A DNA stretch of 64,000 nt from Pantoea sp. SOD02 (GCF_024707505.1 NZ_CP102604.1:744001-808000); one strand, 5' to 3'. Counted from the stretch's first letter, positions 1 through 10,597 are shown. Numbers and translations are program-made. The notes: generated by a model not told the origin, from the sequence alone.

Positions 1-1447
1 GTCACGCACCGGTATTTCAGTGGTGCTGATTACCCAATCCTCTTCAGAATACAGCATCAGCTTCTGCGTACCGCAAAGCGAGCAGGCGCGTGCGCGTCGC
101 GTGCTGGAAGAGGAGTTCTATCTGGAGTTGAAAGATGGCTTACTCGATCCGCTGGACGTGCTGGAACAGCTGGCGGTGATCTCGGTGGTCGGCGATGGCA
201 TGCGCACGTTGCGCGGCATCTCGGCCAAATTCTTCTCGGCGCTGGCGCGTGCCAATATCAACATCGTGGCGATTGCGCAGGGTTCTTCTGAGCGTTCCAT
301 CTCGGTGGTGGTGAGCAACGATGAAGTCACCACCGGCGTGCGGGTGGTGCATCAGATGCTGTTCGCCACCGATCAGGTGATTGAAGTGTTCGTGGTCGGC
401 GTTGGAGGTGTCGGCGCGGCGCTGCTGGATCAGCTGCATCGCCAGCAGACATGGCTGAAACAGAAGCATATCGATCTGCGTGTGTGCGGTATCGCTAACT
501 CGCGTGCGCTGTTAACCAACGTGCACGGTATCGATCTTAGCAACTGGAAGGCAGAACTGAACGAAGCCAAAGAGCCGTTCAATCTCGGTCGCCTGATGCG
601 TTTGGTGAAGGAGTATCATCTGCTGAACCCGGTGATCGTCGATTGTACTTCCAGCCAGGCGGTCGCCGATCAGTATGCCGATTTCCTCGCTGAAGGTTTC
701 CACGTGGTCACGCCGAACAAAAAGGCCAACACCTCATCGTGGAACTACTACCAGCAGATGCGTGCAGCGGCAGCGAAATCGCGCCGTAAGTTCCTGTACG
801 ACACCAACGTCGGTGCCGGTTTGCCGGTGATTGAAAACCTGCAAAACCTGATGAATGCCGGTGATGAACTGATCAAGTTCTCCGGTATTCTGTCAGGCTC
901 GCTCTCCTTTATCTTCGGCAAGCTTGATGAAGGCGTTTCGCTGTCGGAAGCGACCAAAATGGCGCGTGAAATGGGCTTTACCGAGCCGGATCCGCGTGAC
1001 GATCTTTCTGGTACCGATGTGGCGCGTAAGCTGCTGATTCTGGCACGTGAAGCGGGACATCAGCTGGAACTCAGCGATATCGAAATCGAACCGCTTCTGC
1101 CTGCCAGCCTGACCGAGATCGCCGACGTTGAGCAGTTTATGGAACGTCTGCCGGAACTGGATAACGCCTTTGCCGCGCGCGTTGCCAAAGCGCGTGACGA
1201 AGGTAAAGTATTACGCTTCGTCGGCGCGATTGAAGAGGGCGGCGTTTGCAAAGTGAAAATTGATGCGGTGGACGGCAACGATCCGCTGTACAAAGTGAAA
1301 AACGGTGAGAATGCGCTGGCATTCTACAGCCGCTACTATCAGCCAATCCCGCTGGTTCTGCGTGGATATGGTGCAGGGAATGATGTCACAGCAGCAGGCG
1401 TGTTTGCTGACCTGCTGCGTACGCTGTCGTGGAAGTTGGGAGTTTGA
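1..1447 (+). CDS. thrA: Bifunctional aspartokinase I / homoserine dehydrogenase I, 5'-truncated by window edge
   Basis: ThrA phosphorylates aspartate and later reduces aspartate semialdehyde to homoserine in the cytoplasm, opening and continuing threonine synthesis. The frame is open from base 2, so about 480 C-terminal residues are visible of a family length near 820. The visible part holds the end of the regulatory ACT region ([20 protein letters not shown]) and the whole homoserine dehydrogenase domain, with its nucleotide-binding GVGGVG near bases 400-416 and the PNKKANTSS and NVGAGLP motifs downstream. The kinase domain and the thrL leader lie outside the window. It is first gene of thrABC; the TGA ends 2 bases before the thrB start, indicating translational coupling. 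Family assignment is certain. Confidence 0.98.
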   Translation, partial: SRTGISVVLITQSSSEYSISFCVPQSEQARARRVLEEEFYLELKDGLLDPLDVLEQLAVISVVGDGMRTLRGISAKFFSALARANINIVAIAQGSSERSISVVVSNDEVTTGVRVVHQMLFATDQVIEVFVVGVGGVGAALLDQLHRQQTWLKQKHIDLRVCGIANSRALLTNVHGIDLSNWKAELNEAKEPFNLGRLMRLVKEYHLLNPVIVDCTSSQAVADQYADFLAEGFHVVTPNKKANTSSWNYYQQMRAAAAKSRRKFLYDTNVGAGLPVIENLQNLMNAGDELIKFSGILSGSLSFIFGKLDEGVSLSEATKMAREMGFTEPDPRDDLSGTDVARKLLILAREAGHQLELSDIEIEPLLPASLTEIADVEQFMERLPELDNAFAARVAKARDEGKVLRFVGAIEEGGVCKVKIDAVDGNDPLYKVKNGENALAFYSRYYQPIPLVLRGYGAGNDVTAAGVFADLLRTLSWKLGV

Positions 1448-1449
1448 TG

Positions 1450-2379
1450 ATGGTAAAAATTTATGCACCGGCCTCGATAGGTAACGTCAGCGTCGGCTTT
1501 GATGTGCTGGGCGCGGCGGTTTCGCCGGTGGATGGTACCTTGTTGGGTGACTGCGTTTCCGTCGAAGCCGCCGACAGCTTTAGTCTGGTGAACTCCGGGC
1601 GCTTTGTCAGCAAATTGCCAACCAATCCGCAGGAGAACATCGTTTATCAGTGCTGGGAGCGTTTTTGCCAGGCGATTGGTAAGCAAGTTCCGGTGGCGAT
1701 GACGCTGGAAAAGAATATGCCGATCGGTTCCGGACTCGGTTCAAGCGCCTGTTCGGTGGTTGCCGGTTTGATGGCGATGAACGAATTTTGCGGTAAACCG
1801 CTCAACGATACCGAACTGCTGGCGCTGATGGGCGAGCTGGAAGGGCGTATTTCCGGCAGCGTACACTTTGATAACGTTGCACCGTGCTTCCTTGGCGGCG
1901 TGCAGCTGATGATTGAAGAGAACGGCATCATCAGTCAGGACGTGCCGTGCTTTGATGAATGGCTGTGGGTGATGGCGTACCCGGGGATTAAAGTCTCCAC
2001 CGCCGAAGCGCGCGCCATTCTGCCGGCACAGTACCGTAAAGAGGATGCCATTAAGCACGGTCGCCTGCTGGCGGGCTTTATTCACGCCTGTCATACGCGT
2101 CAGCCTGGGCTTGCGGCTAAACTTATGCAGGATGTTATCGCTGAGCCGTATCGCACCAAACTGCTGCCAGGCTTCGCCGATGCGCGTAAAGCGGCGCAGG
2201 ATATTGGCGCGCTGGCCTGCGGCATTTCGGGTTCCGGCCCGACACTTTTCGCTGTTTGCAACGAGATGGCAACGGCACAGCGGATGGCGGACTGGCTGAG
2301 CCAGCACTATCTGCAGAATGAAGAAGGTTTCGTCCACATCTGCCGTCTTGATACGGCTGGCGCACGTAAATTGGGATAA
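1450..2379 (+). CDS. thrB: Homoserine kinase
   Basis: This 309-residue GHMP-family kinase phosphorylates homoserine with ATP, the fourth step from aspartate semialdehyde toward threonine. The GHMP ATP-binding loop is visible as [12 protein letters not shown] around residues 90-101, and the C-terminal glycine motif as [11 protein letters not shown]. Length matches the E. coli enzyme (310). Two ATGs are adjacent at 1447 and 1450. The second is preferred because it gives the conserved MVKIYAP start and sits about 8 bases after GGGAG inside the end of thrA. It is the middle gene of thrABC, with 3 bases before thrC. Confidence 0.97.
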   Translation: MVKIYAPASIGNVSVGFDVLGAAVSPVDGTLLGDCVSVEAADSFSLVNSGRFVSKLPTNPQENIVYQCWERFCQAIGKQVPVAMTLEKNMPIGSGLGSSACSVVAGLMAMNEFCGKPLNDTELLALMGELEGRISGSVHFDNVAPCFLGGVQLMIEENGIISQDVPCFDEWLWVMAYPGIKVSTAEARAILPAQYRKEDAIKHGRLLAGFIHACHTRQPGLAAKLMQDVIAEPYRTKLLPGFADARKAAQDIGALACGISGSGPTLFAVCNEMATAQRMADWLSQHYLQNEEGFVHICRLDTAGARKLG

Positions 2380-2382
2380 CGC

Positions 2383-3666
2383 ATGAAACTCTACAACCTT
2401 AAGGATCACAACGAGCAGGTTAGTTTTGCTCAGGCCGTTAAACAGGGCCTCGGCTCGCAGCAAGGGCTGTTTTTCCCGCTCGAACTGCCGGAATTCGAAC
2501 TAACCGATATCGATGCCATGCTGGAGATGGATTTCGTCAGCCGCAGCAGCAAAATTCTCTCTGCCTATATTGGCGATGAAATTGCGGCGCATCAGTTGGC
2601 CGAGCGCGTGAAAAACGCCTTTGCTTTCCCGGCGCCAGTGGCGAAGGTCAGCGATGATGTGGCTTGCCTCGAGCTGTTCCACGGCCCAACGCTGGCGTTC
2701 AAAGATTTCGGCGGCCGCTTTATGGCGCAGATGCTCTCCTATGTAAGTGGTGCGGATGAGCAGATCACCATTCTGACCGCCACGTCCGGCGATACCGGCG
2801 CAGCGGTGGCGCATGCCTTCTACGGCATGGAAAACGTGCGCGTGGTGATTCTCTATCCGCAGGGCAAAATCAGCCCGCTGCAGGAGAAACTGTTCTGTAC
2901 GCTGGGCGGCAACATCGAAACCATCGCGGTTGAAGGCGATTTCGATGCGTGTCAGGCACTGGTGAAACAGGCGTTTGATGATGAAGAACTGAAGAAAGCG
3001 ATTGGCCTGAACTCGGCGAACTCGATCAACATCAGCCGTCTGCTGGCGCAGATTTGCTACTACTTCGAAGCGGTAGCGCAGCTGCCACAAGAGAAGCGCA
3101 ATCAGCTGGTGGTGTCGGTGCCGAGCGGAAACTTCGGTGACTTAACGGCTGGCCTGCTGGCGAAATCATTGGGTCTGCCGATCAAGCGCTTTATCGCGGC
3201 GACCAACGCGAATGATACTGTGCCACGTTTCCTGGGCAACGGCGCATGGCAGCCAAACGCCACGGTTGCAACGCTGTCGAACGCCATGGATGTCAGCCAG
3301 CCAAACAACTGGCCGCGCGTGGAAGAGCTGTTCCGCCGTAAAACCTGGCGCTTGACCGATCTGGCGTACGGCGCTGTAACGGATGAAACCACCAAATCCA
3401 CCATGCGCGAGCTGGCTGAGATTGGCTACATCTCTGAACCGCATGCGGCGATTGCTTATCGTCTGCTGCGCGACAATCTGCAGGAGGGCGAATACGGCCT
3501 GTTCCTCGGGACTGCGCATCCGGCGAAGTTCAAAGAGAGCGTGGACGAGATTTTAGGTCAGGATCTGCCGCTGCCGAAAGAGCTGGCCGAGCGCGCCGAT
3601 TTGCCGCTGCTGTCGCACAATCTGAAAGGCGATTTCGCTGAACTGCGCGCGTTTTTGTTGAAGTAA
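2383..3666 (+). CDS. thrC: Threonine synthase
   Basis: This 427-residue PLP enzyme converts O-phosphohomoserine to threonine and phosphate, finishing the pathway. The PLP lysine lies in the LAFKDFGGRF segment near residue 107, and the phosphate-binding loop in SGNFGDLTAG. Length is as in E. coli (428). It is last gene of the thr operon and converges on yaaA; a REP-like palindrome and a second hairpin fill the 54-base gap. Confidence 0.98.
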   Translation: MKLYNLKDHNEQVSFAQAVKQGLGSQQGLFFPLELPEFELTDIDAMLEMDFVSRSSKILSAYIGDEIAAHQLAERVKNAFAFPAPVAKVSDDVACLELFHGPTLAFKDFGGRFMAQMLSYVSGADEQITILTATSGDTGAAVAHAFYGMENVRVVILYPQGKISPLQEKLFCTLGGNIETIAVEGDFDACQALVKQAFDDEELKKAIGLNSANSINISRLLAQICYYFEAVAQLPQEKRNQLVVSVPSGNFGDLTAGLLAKSLGLPIKRFIAATNANDTVPRFLGNGAWQPNATVATLSNAMDVSQPNNWPRVEELFRRKTWRLTDLAYGAVTDETTKSTMRELAEIGYISEPHAAIAYRLLRDNLQEGEYGLFLGTAHPAKFKESVDEILGQDLPLPKELAERADLPLLSHNLKGDFAELRAFLLK

Positions 3667-3667
3667 T

Positions 3668-3691
3668 GTAGGGTCGCCATTCATGGCGACC
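3668..3691 (+). repeat. REP-like element, GTAG head plus palindrome
   Basis: GTAG is followed by GGTCGCCAT, two loop bases, then ATGGCGACC, a perfect 9-bp stem. The same design recurs at 29770-29793, 29814-29837 and 37681-37704. A GTAG tetranucleotide at the foot of a hairpin is the known signature of REP elements mobilised by REP-associated tyrosine transposases (RAYT). It may also fold as a terminator at the thrC/yaaA junction. Confidence 0.75.
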
Positions 3692-3696
3692 TCGAT

Positions 3697-3719
3697 CAAG
3701 CCGCCATCATGGCGGCTTG
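3697..3719. terminator. Palindrome between convergent thrC and yaaA
   Basis: CAAGCCGCC, the loop ATCAT, then GGCGGCTTG form a perfect 9-bp stem between two converging genes. There is no long T tract on either side, so termination strength is uncertain. It directly follows the REP element, making two hairpins in tandem. Confidence 0.55.
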
Positions 3720-3720
3720 C

Positions 3721-4497
3721 TTATTTCTGTTCGTGGCGCTTAAACACCAGCTCATTATCTTTGCTTTCTGCTGAGTCAAAGAAATACCCATCCACATCGA
3801 ACTTCTTCAGCTGCGCTGACTTGGTCAGGCGGTTCTGAATCACATAGCGGCTCATCAAACCGCGCGCTTTCTTGGCGTAGAAGCTGATGACTTTAAACTT
3901 GCCATTCTTCTCATCGAGGAACACTGGCTTGATCAACTCGGCGTTGAGCTTCTTCGGTTTGATGGCTTTGAAATACTCATCGGATGCCAGATTGATCAGC
4001 ACATCGTCACCTTGCTCAGCAATCGCTTCGTTTAACTTCTCGGTCAGTAAATCGCCCCAGAAGCCGTAGAGATCTTTAGCGGCTGGATTCGCCAGCTTAA
4101 TGCCCATCTCCAGGCGATAAGGCTGCATCAAATCGAGCGGACGCAGCAGACCATATAATCCGGATAACATGCGCAGATGCTGCTGGGCAAAGTCGAAATC
4201 GCCGTCGCTAAAGGTTTCGGCCTGCAAACCGGTATACACATCGCCTTTGAACGCCAGAATTGCCTGACGCGCGTTCTCCAGCGAGAAGGGCGGCTGCCAT
4301 TGGTTAAAACGATCGGCATTCAGGTGCGCCAGCTTGTCGCTGATGCCCATCAGTGAGCTGATCTGTGACGGTGAAAGATCGCGCGCAACGTCAATTAATT
4401 GGTGTGATTTTTCTAACAGCGCCGGTTGGGTAAAACGTTGTGTCGCCAGCGGGCTTTCATAGTCCAGTGTCTTCGCTGGCGAGATAACCATCAGCAT
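3721..4497 (-). CDS. yaaA: Peroxide stress protein YaaA (UPF0246)
   Basis: This 258-residue cytoplasmic protein belongs to the YaaA/DUF328 family, which in E. coli lowers free intracellular iron and limits hydrogen peroxide damage and is under OxyR control. The family N-terminus [13 protein letters not shown] and the central [22 protein letters not shown] block are present, and length equals that of E. coli. It is transcribed alone, converging on thrC and divergent from talB. The E. coli neighbour yaaJ (alsT) is absent between it and talB. No OxyR site was identified by eye. Confidence 0.95.
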   Translation of the reverse strand: MLMVISPAKTLDYESPLATQRFTQPALLEKSHQLIDVARDLSPSQISSLMGISDKLAHLNADRFNQWQPPFSLENARQAILAFKGDVYTGLQAETFSDGDFDFAQQHLRMLSGLYGLLRPLDLMQPYRLEMGIKLANPAAKDLYGFWGDLLTEKLNEAIAEQGDDVLINLASDEYFKAIKPKKLNAELIKPVFLDEKNGKFKVISFYAKKARGLMSRYVIQNRLTKSAQLKKFDVDGYFFDSAESKDNELVFKRHEQK

Positions 4498-4634
4498 CGT
4501 GTACGTCCTCTTTGACCCGCAGGTTTATCAGGGAATTGAAGGGAAAAATGTCGCAAGGAGTGTAGCAAAAAAGCGGCATGGATCGGCAAATCGCTCCCAT
4601 TTGTTAGCGCTATCGTAAAGGGCACTTCGTGGTG

Positions 4635-4662
4635 TTGCGCCGTCACTTGTGCGTGATATTAT
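4635..4662 (+). promoter_or_regulatory. Candidate talB promoter
   Basis: TTGCGC and TATTAT are separated by 16 bases, about 50 bases before the talB start. The -10 differs from consensus at one position. This is pattern matching only. Confidence 0.5.
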
Positions 4663-4710
4663 CGCAACAGCCTTTTACACCCTGACAGTCAACCTAAGAG
4701 AAAGAGAACC

Positions 4711-5664
4711 ATGACGGACAAACTTACTTCCTTGCGTCAGCTGACTACTGTGGTCGCCGACACCGGTGATATCGCGGCAATGAAGCTTTACCAGCCGCAA
4801 GATGCGACCACCAACCCTTCTTTGATTCTCAACGCCGCTCAAATCCCTGAATACCGCAAACTGATTGACGAAGCCATTACCTGGGCGCGTCAGCAAAGCA
4901 GCAACAAAGAAGAACAACTGGCGCTGGTATCTGACAAGCTGGCCGTCAACATTGGTCTGGAAATTCTCAAACTGATCCCAGGTCGCATCTCGACTGAAGT
5001 GGATGCGCGTCTCTCCTACGACACTGAAGCGAGCATCGCTAAAGCGCGTAGCCTGATCAAATTGTACAACGATGCTGGCATTAGCAATGACCGTATCCTG
5101 ATCAAACTGGCGTCAACCTGGCAGGGTATCCGTGCTGCTGAGCAGCTGGAAAAAGAAGGCATCAACTGTAACCTGACGCTGCTGTTCTCCTTCGCGCAGG
5201 CGCGTGCGTGTGCCGAAGCCGGCGTGTTCCTGATCTCTCCATTCGTTGGCCGTATCCTCGACTGGTACAAGCAGAACACCGATAAAAAAGAGTACGCAGC
5301 ACACGAAGATCCAGGCGTGGTGTCTGTGGCTGAAATCTACAACTACTACAAGCAACACGGCTATGAAACCGTGGTGATGGGCGCGAGCTTCCGTAACGTT
5401 GGCGAAATCATTGAGCTGGCGGGCTGCGATCGTCTGACCATCTCTCCGGGCCTGCTGAAAGAGCTGGCTGAGAGCGAAGGTACCGTTGAGCGTAAACTGA
5501 GCTACACCGGCGAAGTGAAAGCGCGTCCAGCGAAGATGACCGAAGCTGAGTTCTTCTGGCAGCACAACCAGGATCCAATGGCGGTTACCAAACTGGCTGA
5601 AGGTATCCGCAACTTTGCCATCGATCAGGGCAAACTTGAGAAGATGATCGCCGAACTGCTGTAA
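4711..5664 (+). CDS. talB: Transaldolase B
   Basis: TalB moves a dihydroxyacetone unit from sedoheptulose 7-phosphate to glyceraldehyde 3-phosphate in the non-oxidative pentose phosphate pathway (cytoplasm). The Schiff-base lysine is Lys132 in RILIKLAST, and Asp17 is present in VVADTGD. Length is 317, exactly that of E. coli TalB. AAGAGAAAGAGAACC precedes the ATG. It is a single gene followed by a terminator hairpin before mog. Confidence 0.98.
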   Translation: MTDKLTSLRQLTTVVADTGDIAAMKLYQPQDATTNPSLILNAAQIPEYRKLIDEAITWARQQSSNKEEQLALVSDKLAVNIGLEILKLIPGRISTEVDARLSYDTEASIAKARSLIKLYNDAGISNDRILIKLASTWQGIRAAEQLEKEGINCNLTLLFSFAQARACAEAGVFLISPFVGRILDWYKQNTDKKEYAAHEDPGVVSVAEIYNYYKQHGYETVVMGASFRNVGEIIELAGCDRLTISPGLLKELAESEGTVERKLSYTGEVKARPAKMTEAEFFWQHNQDPMAVTKLAEGIRNFAIDQGKLEKMIAELL

Positions 5665-5673
5665 GGTGACAGG

Positions 5674-5702
5674 CCGTGGCGGCGACAGGCTGCCACGGTT
5701 TT
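5674..5702 (+). terminator. talB terminator
   Basis: CCGTGGC and GCCACGG form a 7-bp GC-rich stem around an 11-base loop, followed by TTTT. It starts 10 bases after the talB stop codon. Confidence 0.7.
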
Positions 5703-5783
5703 ACGTTTTTCCCCCGCTTCCTGTATTATCCTTTTACTTCCCACGTCATTTGCTGCCTTGCAGCCAACCACAGCGATAACTCT

Positions 5784-6371
5784 ATGGATACTTTACGAAT
5801 TGGATTAATTTCCGTTTCCGATCGTGCTGCTAACGGCATCTATCAGGATCAGGGCATTCCGGCGTTAGAGAGCTGGCTCGCCGCCGCGCTGGCTACGCCG
5901 TTTGAAATCGAAACGCGTTTAGTGCCGGATGAACAACCCATGATTGAGCAGGCGATCTGCGAGCTGGTCGATGAGCTGTTCTGTAACCTGGTGCTCACCA
6001 CTGGCGGTACCGGACCGGCGCGACGTGATGTGACGCCGGATGCCACGCTGGCGGTCGCCGACCGTGAAATGCCGGGCTTCGGCGAGCAGATGCGCCAAAT
6101 CAGCCTGCAATTTGTGCCGACCGCCATTTTGTCGCGTCAGGTTGGCGTGATTCGCAAGCAGTCGTTGATCCTTAATCTGCCGGGCCAGCCGAAATCCATT
6201 AAAGAGACGCTGGAAGGGTTGAAAGCGGAAGATGGAACAGTAAAAGTGCCAGGGATTTTTGCAGCTGTACCTTATTGTTTACAGCTGCTGGAAGGGCCCT
6301 ATGTGGAAACACATGCCGATGTGGTAGCAGCTTTTCGCCCGAAAAGCGCCCGTCGTGAGACAAATGACTAA
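5784..6371 (+). CDS. mog: Molybdopterin adenylyltransferase
   Basis: Mog adenylylates molybdopterin before molybdate insertion during molybdenum cofactor synthesis. The protein has 195 residues, the same as E. coli Mog, with the nucleotide-binding TTGGTGPARRDVTPDAT motif near residues 72-88 and LPGQPKS further on. The frame stays open upstream, but the ATG at 5784 (MDTLRIGLISVSDRA) is chosen because it matches the family N-terminus. It is probably transcribed alone after the talB terminator. Confidence 0.97.
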   Translation: MDTLRIGLISVSDRAANGIYQDQGIPALESWLAAALATPFEIETRLVPDEQPMIEQAICELVDELFCNLVLTTGGTGPARRDVTPDATLAVADREMPGFGEQMRQISLQFVPTAILSRQVGVIRKQSLILNLPGQPKSIKETLEGLKAEDGTVKVPGIFAAVPYCLQLLEGPYVETHADVVAAFRPKSARRETND

Positions 6372-6481
6372 AAATCGGCATTTTCAGGCATAAAATCCAG
6401 CGGCACTGGTGTGGCAAAATATTGACGGTATAGTAATCCAATCTTTACATAAGTTGTTTTGCCTCTGGATACCGCTGGATT

Positions 6482-7792
6482 ATGGATACGCACGCAACGC
6501 GTCGACTCAATGGACAGGATTACAAAACCCTGTCGCTGGCCGCCCTTGGTGGGGCGCTGGAATTCTACGACTTCATTATCTTCGTCTTCTTTGCCGCTGT
6601 GATCGGAGAGCTGTTCTTCCCGCCTGACATCCCTGAATGGCTGCGTCAGGTGCAGACCTTCGCCATCTTTGCTGCCGGTTATCTGGCGCGTCCGTTGGGC
6701 GGCATCATCATGGCGCACTTTGGTGACAAAGTAGGGCGTAAGAAGATGTTCAGCCTCAGTATTCTGCTGATGGCGCTGCCGACGTTAGCAATGGGTGCAT
6801 TGCCCACTTATGCCAGCATCGGCATCGCTGCGCCGTTGTTGATGCTGCTGATGCGCGTGCTGCAAGGCGCGGCTATTGGCGGTGAAGTGCCAGGCGCGTG
6901 GGTGTTTGTCGCCGAACATGTGCCCGAAAAACGCATCGGTTTTGCCTGCGGCACGCTGACGGCGGGCTTAACCGCTGGCATTCTGCTCGGTTCGCTGGTG
7001 GCAACGGTGCTGAACACCACGCTATCGCCTGCTGCGATTCGCGATCACGGCTGGCGCATTCCTTTCTTCCTCGGCGGGGTGTTTGGCCTGCTGGCGATGT
7101 ATCTACGTCGCTGGCTGCATGAAACGCCGGTGTTCCAGCAGATGCAGCAGCGCAAAGCGCTGGCAGAAAAAATGCCGCTGCAAACCATTCTCGCCAGTCA
7201 TAAGCGCGGCATTGTGATTTCGATGCTGCTCACCTGGCTGCTGTCAGCCTGCATCGTGGTGGTGATTTTGATGGCGCCAACGCTGATGCAGAAACAGCAC
7301 GGCATTCCTGCAGCGCTCAGTCTGCAAGCCAACAGCTTCGCCACCATTATGCTGCTGCTGGGTTGCGTTATCGCCGGATGGTTGGTGGATCGCTTTGGTG
7401 CGGCGCGATCGCTGATGGTCGGCTCATTATTGCTGGCGATCGGCAGCTGGAACTTCTTCCATCAACTGGGCAGCACGCCGGAAATGCTGTTTGTCTGGTA
7501 TGGCTTAGCGGGCCTGAGCGTTGGCGTGGTAGGCGTGGTGCCGTTTGTGATGGTGCGCGCGTTCCCAGCTGCGGTGCGCTTTACCGGCATCTCGTTCTCT
7601 TACAATGTTGCTTACGCGATTTTTGGTGGCCTGACGCCAATTAGCGTGACGCTGATGATGAGCCTGACGCCAATGGCACCGGCCTGGTATGTGCTGGCGC
7701 TGGCGGTGATTGGCTTTATGGTGGGCATTTGGCTGTGGCGCTATAGCCGTCAGCAGCATGCGCAGTTGGATATGTCGCTGCACTCGTCATAA
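6482..7792 (+). CDS. MFS transporter, metabolite:H+ symporter (MHS) type
   Basis: This 436-residue inner membrane protein shows twelve hydrophobic segments and the MFS loop motif GDKVGRKK at residues 81-88. The N-terminal GGALEFYDFIIFVFFAA, with its acidic residue in TM1, is typical of the MHS branch (ProP, ShiA, citrate and ketoglutarate carriers). GEVPGAWVFVAEH in TM4 fits as well. The substrate cannot be told from sequence. In E. coli no gene of this type lies between mog and satP, so this is lineage-specific content. It converges on satP through a shared strong terminator. Confidence 0.85.
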   Translation: MDTHATRRLNGQDYKTLSLAALGGALEFYDFIIFVFFAAVIGELFFPPDIPEWLRQVQTFAIFAAGYLARPLGGIIMAHFGDKVGRKKMFSLSILLMALPTLAMGALPTYASIGIAAPLLMLLMRVLQGAAIGGEVPGAWVFVAEHVPEKRIGFACGTLTAGLTAGILLGSLVATVLNTTLSPAAIRDHGWRIPFFLGGVFGLLAMYLRRWLHETPVFQQMQQRKALAEKMPLQTILASHKRGIVISMLLTWLLSACIVVVILMAPTLMQKQHGIPAALSLQANSFATIMLLLGCVIAGWLVDRFGAARSLMVGSLLLAIGSWNFFHQLGSTPEMLFVWYGLAGLSVGVVGVVPFVMVRAFPAAVRFTGISFSYNVAYAIFGGLTPISVTLMMSLTPMAPAWYVLALAVIGFMVGIWLWRYSRQQHAQLDMSLHSS

Positions 7793-7795
7793 GGC

Positions 7796-7825
7796 AAAAA
7801 GCGGAGCCAAACAGCTCCGCTTTTT
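7796..7825. terminator. Bidirectional terminator, MFS gene / satP
   Basis: AAAAAGCGGAGC, the loop CAAACA, then GCTCCGCTTTTT make a perfect 12-bp stem with A and T tracts on both sides. It can end transcription from both converging genes. Confidence 0.92.
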
Positions 7826-7831
7826 CTTTTC

Positions 7832-8392
7832 TTACTCGCCAATCGGCAATACCGTGCGGCCAAATTTTTCGTTCAGCACTTCGCCCATCGCCAGATAGAA
7901 CGCGCTCGATCCGCAAATAATGCCAATCCAGCCAGCAAAGCGCAGTAGCCCCGCGTTATCGGTCAGATGGCCGATGGCCAGCAGCGCAAACAGCAGCGTC
8001 AGACTGGCGAAGATGAACTGCAGCATTTTCGGCGACTTCAGCGTGCCGAAGAACAAAAACGCGGTGAACACACCCCACAGCGCGAGATAGGCGCCAAGGA
8101 AGTGGCCGTCGGCTGCCTCTGCCAGTCCAAGTTTCGGCAGCAGCAGAATCGCCACCAACGTTAACCAGAAGCTGCCGTAAGAGGTAAAGGCGGTCAGCCC
8201 GAAGGTGTTGCCTTTCTTATACTCCAGCAGCCCGGCAAAAATTTGCGCGATGCCGCCGTAGAAAATACCCATCGCCAGGATGATCACATCCATCGCAAAC
8301 AGGCCAGTGTTGTGTAAGTTGAGCAGGATGGTGGTCATACCGAATCCCATCAGGCCCAACGGGGCGGGATTCGCCAGCGTGGTATTGCTCAT
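7832..8392 (-). CDS. satP: Acetate/succinate-proton symporter (AceTr family)
   Basis: This 186-residue inner membrane protein with six predicted helices takes up acetate and succinate with protons in E. coli (188 residues). The family signature NPAPLGLMGFGMTTILLN lies at residues 8-25. CTGAGGAATT supplies the ribosome-binding site before the ATG. It is divergent from dnaK and convergent with the MFS gene. The yaaW and yaaI genes found between satP and dnaK in E. coli are missing. Confidence 0.95.
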   Translation of the reverse strand: MSNTTLANPAPLGLMGFGMTTILLNLHNTGLFAMDVIILAMGIFYGGIAQIFAGLLEYKKGNTFGLTAFTSYGSFWLTLVAILLLPKLGLAEAADGHFLGAYLALWGVFTAFLFFGTLKSPKMLQFIFASLTLLFALLAIGHLTDNAGLLRFAGWIGIICGSSAFYLAMGEVLNEKFGRTVLPIGE

Positions 8393-8692
8393 AATTCCTC
8401 AGAAGCAGCGTTGAAGATGTTGTTAGTGTTTTACCCCCGCGCAAACCGCTGGTGGCGCGAGGCGCTGCATAATAAGCGGCCTCTTTTTGGCCAACTTTGA
8501 TCTGAATCGACCAGAGAATGAAATTTTTTTTAGTTTTAACCCTTGATGCGCATCGAACCGGCCCCATTTACTTGTCATCGAGCGTTGTGAGGCAGCAAAA
8601 AAAGCCTGCTTCAGCAGTTGAAAGTGGTCAGTTTGACCGCATCTCTGTTTCACAACCCTAATTGGCAAAGAATTTAAGTGGGAGATGTTTAG
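8393..8692. other. satP-dnaK divergent intergenic region
   Basis: These 300 bases between divergent satP and dnaK hold the dnaK heat-shock promoter (8542-8570) and the dnaK ribosome-binding site (GGAGATG just before 8693). An AT-rich run lies just upstream of the promoter. No other gene is evident. Confidence 0.8.
8542..8570 (+). promoter_or_regulatory. Sigma-32 heat-shock promoter of dnaKJ
   Basis: CTTGAT, a 14-base spacer and CCCCATTTA match the sigma-32 consensus (CTTGAAA, 11-16 bases, CCCCATNT) and closely resemble E. coli dnaK P1. The transcript would start roughly 115 bases before the dnaK ATG. Confidence 0.9.
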
Positions 8693-10597
8693 ATGGGTAA
8701 GATTATTGGTATTGACTTGGGTACAACCAACTCATGTGTTGCAGTTATGGATGGTGGTAAAGCACGCGTGCTGGAAAACGCCGAAGGCGACCGCACCACG
8801 CCGTCGATTATTGCGTATGCACAGGATGGCGAAACTCTGGTTGGTTCACCGGCTAAACGTCAGTCTGTGACCAACCCGCAGAATACCCTGTTTGCGATTA
8901 AGCGCCTGATTGGCCGTCGCTTCCAGGACGAAGAAGTACAGCGTGATATTAAAATCATGCCTTACAAAATCATCGGCGCGGATAACGGCGACGCATGGAT
9001 TGATGTGAAGGGCCAGAAAATGGCACCGCCGCAGATCTCTGCTGAAGTGCTGAAAAAGATGAAGAAAACCGCGGAAGATTTCCTCGGTGAAGCTGTAACT
9101 GAAGCGGTTATTACCGTTCCAGCTTACTTCAACGATGCGCAGCGTCAGGCGACCAAAGACGCCGGCCGTATCGCAGGTCTGGAAGTAAAACGTATCATCA
9201 ACGAACCAACCGCAGCAGCACTGGCTTACGGTCTGGATAAAGGTCAGGGCAACCGCACCATCGCGGTATACGACCTGGGCGGCGGTACTTTCGATATCTC
9301 AATCATTGAGATCGATGAAGTTGATGGCGAGAAAACCTTCGAAGTTCTGGCAACTAACGGTGATACCCACCTGGGTGGTGAAGACTTCGATAGCCGTCTG
9401 ATTAACTATCTGGTGGCTGAATTTAAGAAAGATCAGGGCATAGATCTGCACAACGATCCGCTGGCAATGCAGCGTCTGAAAGAAGCGGCAGAGAAAGCCA
9501 AAATCGAGCTCTCTTCAGCGCAGCAGACCGACGTTAACCTGCCGTACATCACGGCGGATGCGACCGGTCCTAAGCACCTGAACATCAAAGTAACGCGTGC
9601 GAAGCTGGAATCTCTGGTTGAAGATTTGGTATCTCGCTCAATCGAGCCGCTGAAAGTGGCTCTGCAGGATGCGGGTCTGTCTGGTTCAGACATCAACGAC
9701 GTGATCCTGGTAGGCGGTCAAACGCGTATGCCAATGGTTCAGGCCAAAGTGACTGAGTTCTTCGGCAAAGAGCCACGTAAAGACGTGAACCCGGATGAAG
9801 CGGTAGCCGTTGGTGCTGCGGTTCAGGGTGGCGTGTTGGCGGGTGAAGTGAAAGATGTTCTGCTGCTGGACGTTACCCCGCTGTCGCTGGGTATCGAAAC
9901 CATGGGCGGCGTGATGACTTCGCTGATCAGCAAGAACACCACCATCCCAACCAAGCACAGCCAGGTGTTCTCGACTGCTGAAGATAACCAGTCTGCCGTG
10001 ACCATTCACGTGCTGCAGGGTGAGCGTAAGCGTTCAGGCGATAACAAATCACTGGGCCAGTTCAACCTCGACGGTATTCAGTCTGCACCGCGCGGCATGC
10101 CGCAGATCGAAGTGACCTTCGATATCGATGCGGATGGTATCCTGCACGTGTCGGCGAAAGACAAAAACAGCGGTAAAGAGCAGAAGATCACCATCAAGGC
10201 GTCTTCTGGTCTGAACGAAGAAGAGATCGAAAAAATGGTGCGTGACGCGGAAGCGAACGCCGAGTCTGACCGTAAGTTCGAAGAGCTGGTTCAGACCCGT
10301 AACCAGGGCGATCAGATTTCGCACAGCACCCGTAAGCAGCTGGACGAAGCGGGCGACAAACTGTCTGCTGAAGATAAAGCACCAATCGAAGCGGCGTTGA
10401 CCGAGCTGAACACCGCGCTGAAAGGCGAAGACAAAGCAGACATCGAAGCCAAAATGCAGGCATTGATGGAAGTGTCCAGCAAACTGATGGAGCTGGCACA
10501 GCAGCAAGGTCAGGCAGCTGATGCAGGCGATGCAACTGCACAGAAAGATGACGATGTTGTCGACGCTGAGTTCGAAGAAGTTAAAGACAAAAAATAA
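8693..10597 (+). CDS. dnaK: Chaperone protein DnaK (Hsp70)
   Basis: DnaK binds unfolded peptides in an ATP cycle with DnaJ and GrpE and also restrains sigma-32. The ATPase domain begins [13 protein letters not shown], contains [10 protein letters not shown] and ends before the hydrophobic linker [12 protein letters not shown]. The substrate domain and helical lid follow, ending in [11 protein letters not shown], which carries the EEVKD-type tail. At 634 residues it is four shorter than E. coli DnaK, the difference lying in the low-complexity tail. It is co-transcribed with dnaJ across a structured 104-base spacer. Confidence 0.99.
   Translation: MGKIIGIDLGTTNSCVAVMDGGKARVLENAEGDRTTPSIIAYAQDGETLVGSPAKRQSVTNPQNTLFAIKRLIGRRFQDEEVQRDIKIMPYKIIGADNGDAWIDVKGQKMAPPQISAEVLKKMKKTAEDFLGEAVTEAVITVPAYFNDAQRQATKDAGRIAGLEVKRIINEPTAAALAYGLDKGQGNRTIAVYDLGGGTFDISIIEIDEVDGEKTFEVLATNGDTHLGGEDFDSRLINYLVAEFKKDQGIDLHNDPLAMQRLKEAAEKAKIELSSAQQTDVNLPYITADATGPKHLNIKVTRAKLESLVEDLVSRSIEPLKVALQDAGLSGSDINDVILVGGQTRMPMVQAKVTEFFGKEPRKDVNPDEAVAVGAAVQGGVLAGEVKDVLLLDVTPLSLGIETMGGVMTSLISKNTTIPTKHSQVFSTAEDNQSAVTIHVLQGERKRSGDNKSLGQFNLDGIQSAPRGMPQIEVTFDIDADGILHVSAKDKNSGKEQKITIKASSGLNEEEIEKMVRDAEANAESDRKFEELVQTRNQGDQISHSTRKQLDEAGDKLSAEDKAPIEAALTELNTALKGEDKADIEAKMQALMEVSSKLMELAQQQGQAADAGDATAQKDDDVVDAEFEEVKDKK

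Noticed and set aside
1447..1449. ATG at 1447 as the thrB start (overlapping the thrA stop)
   Set aside because: The next codon (1450) gives the conserved N-terminus and better spacing from GGGAG.
6422..6450. TTGACG with a TTACAT box upstream of the MFS gene as a promoter
   Set aside because: The -10 matches only three positions; an alternative TATAGT has no -35. It is too weak to list.
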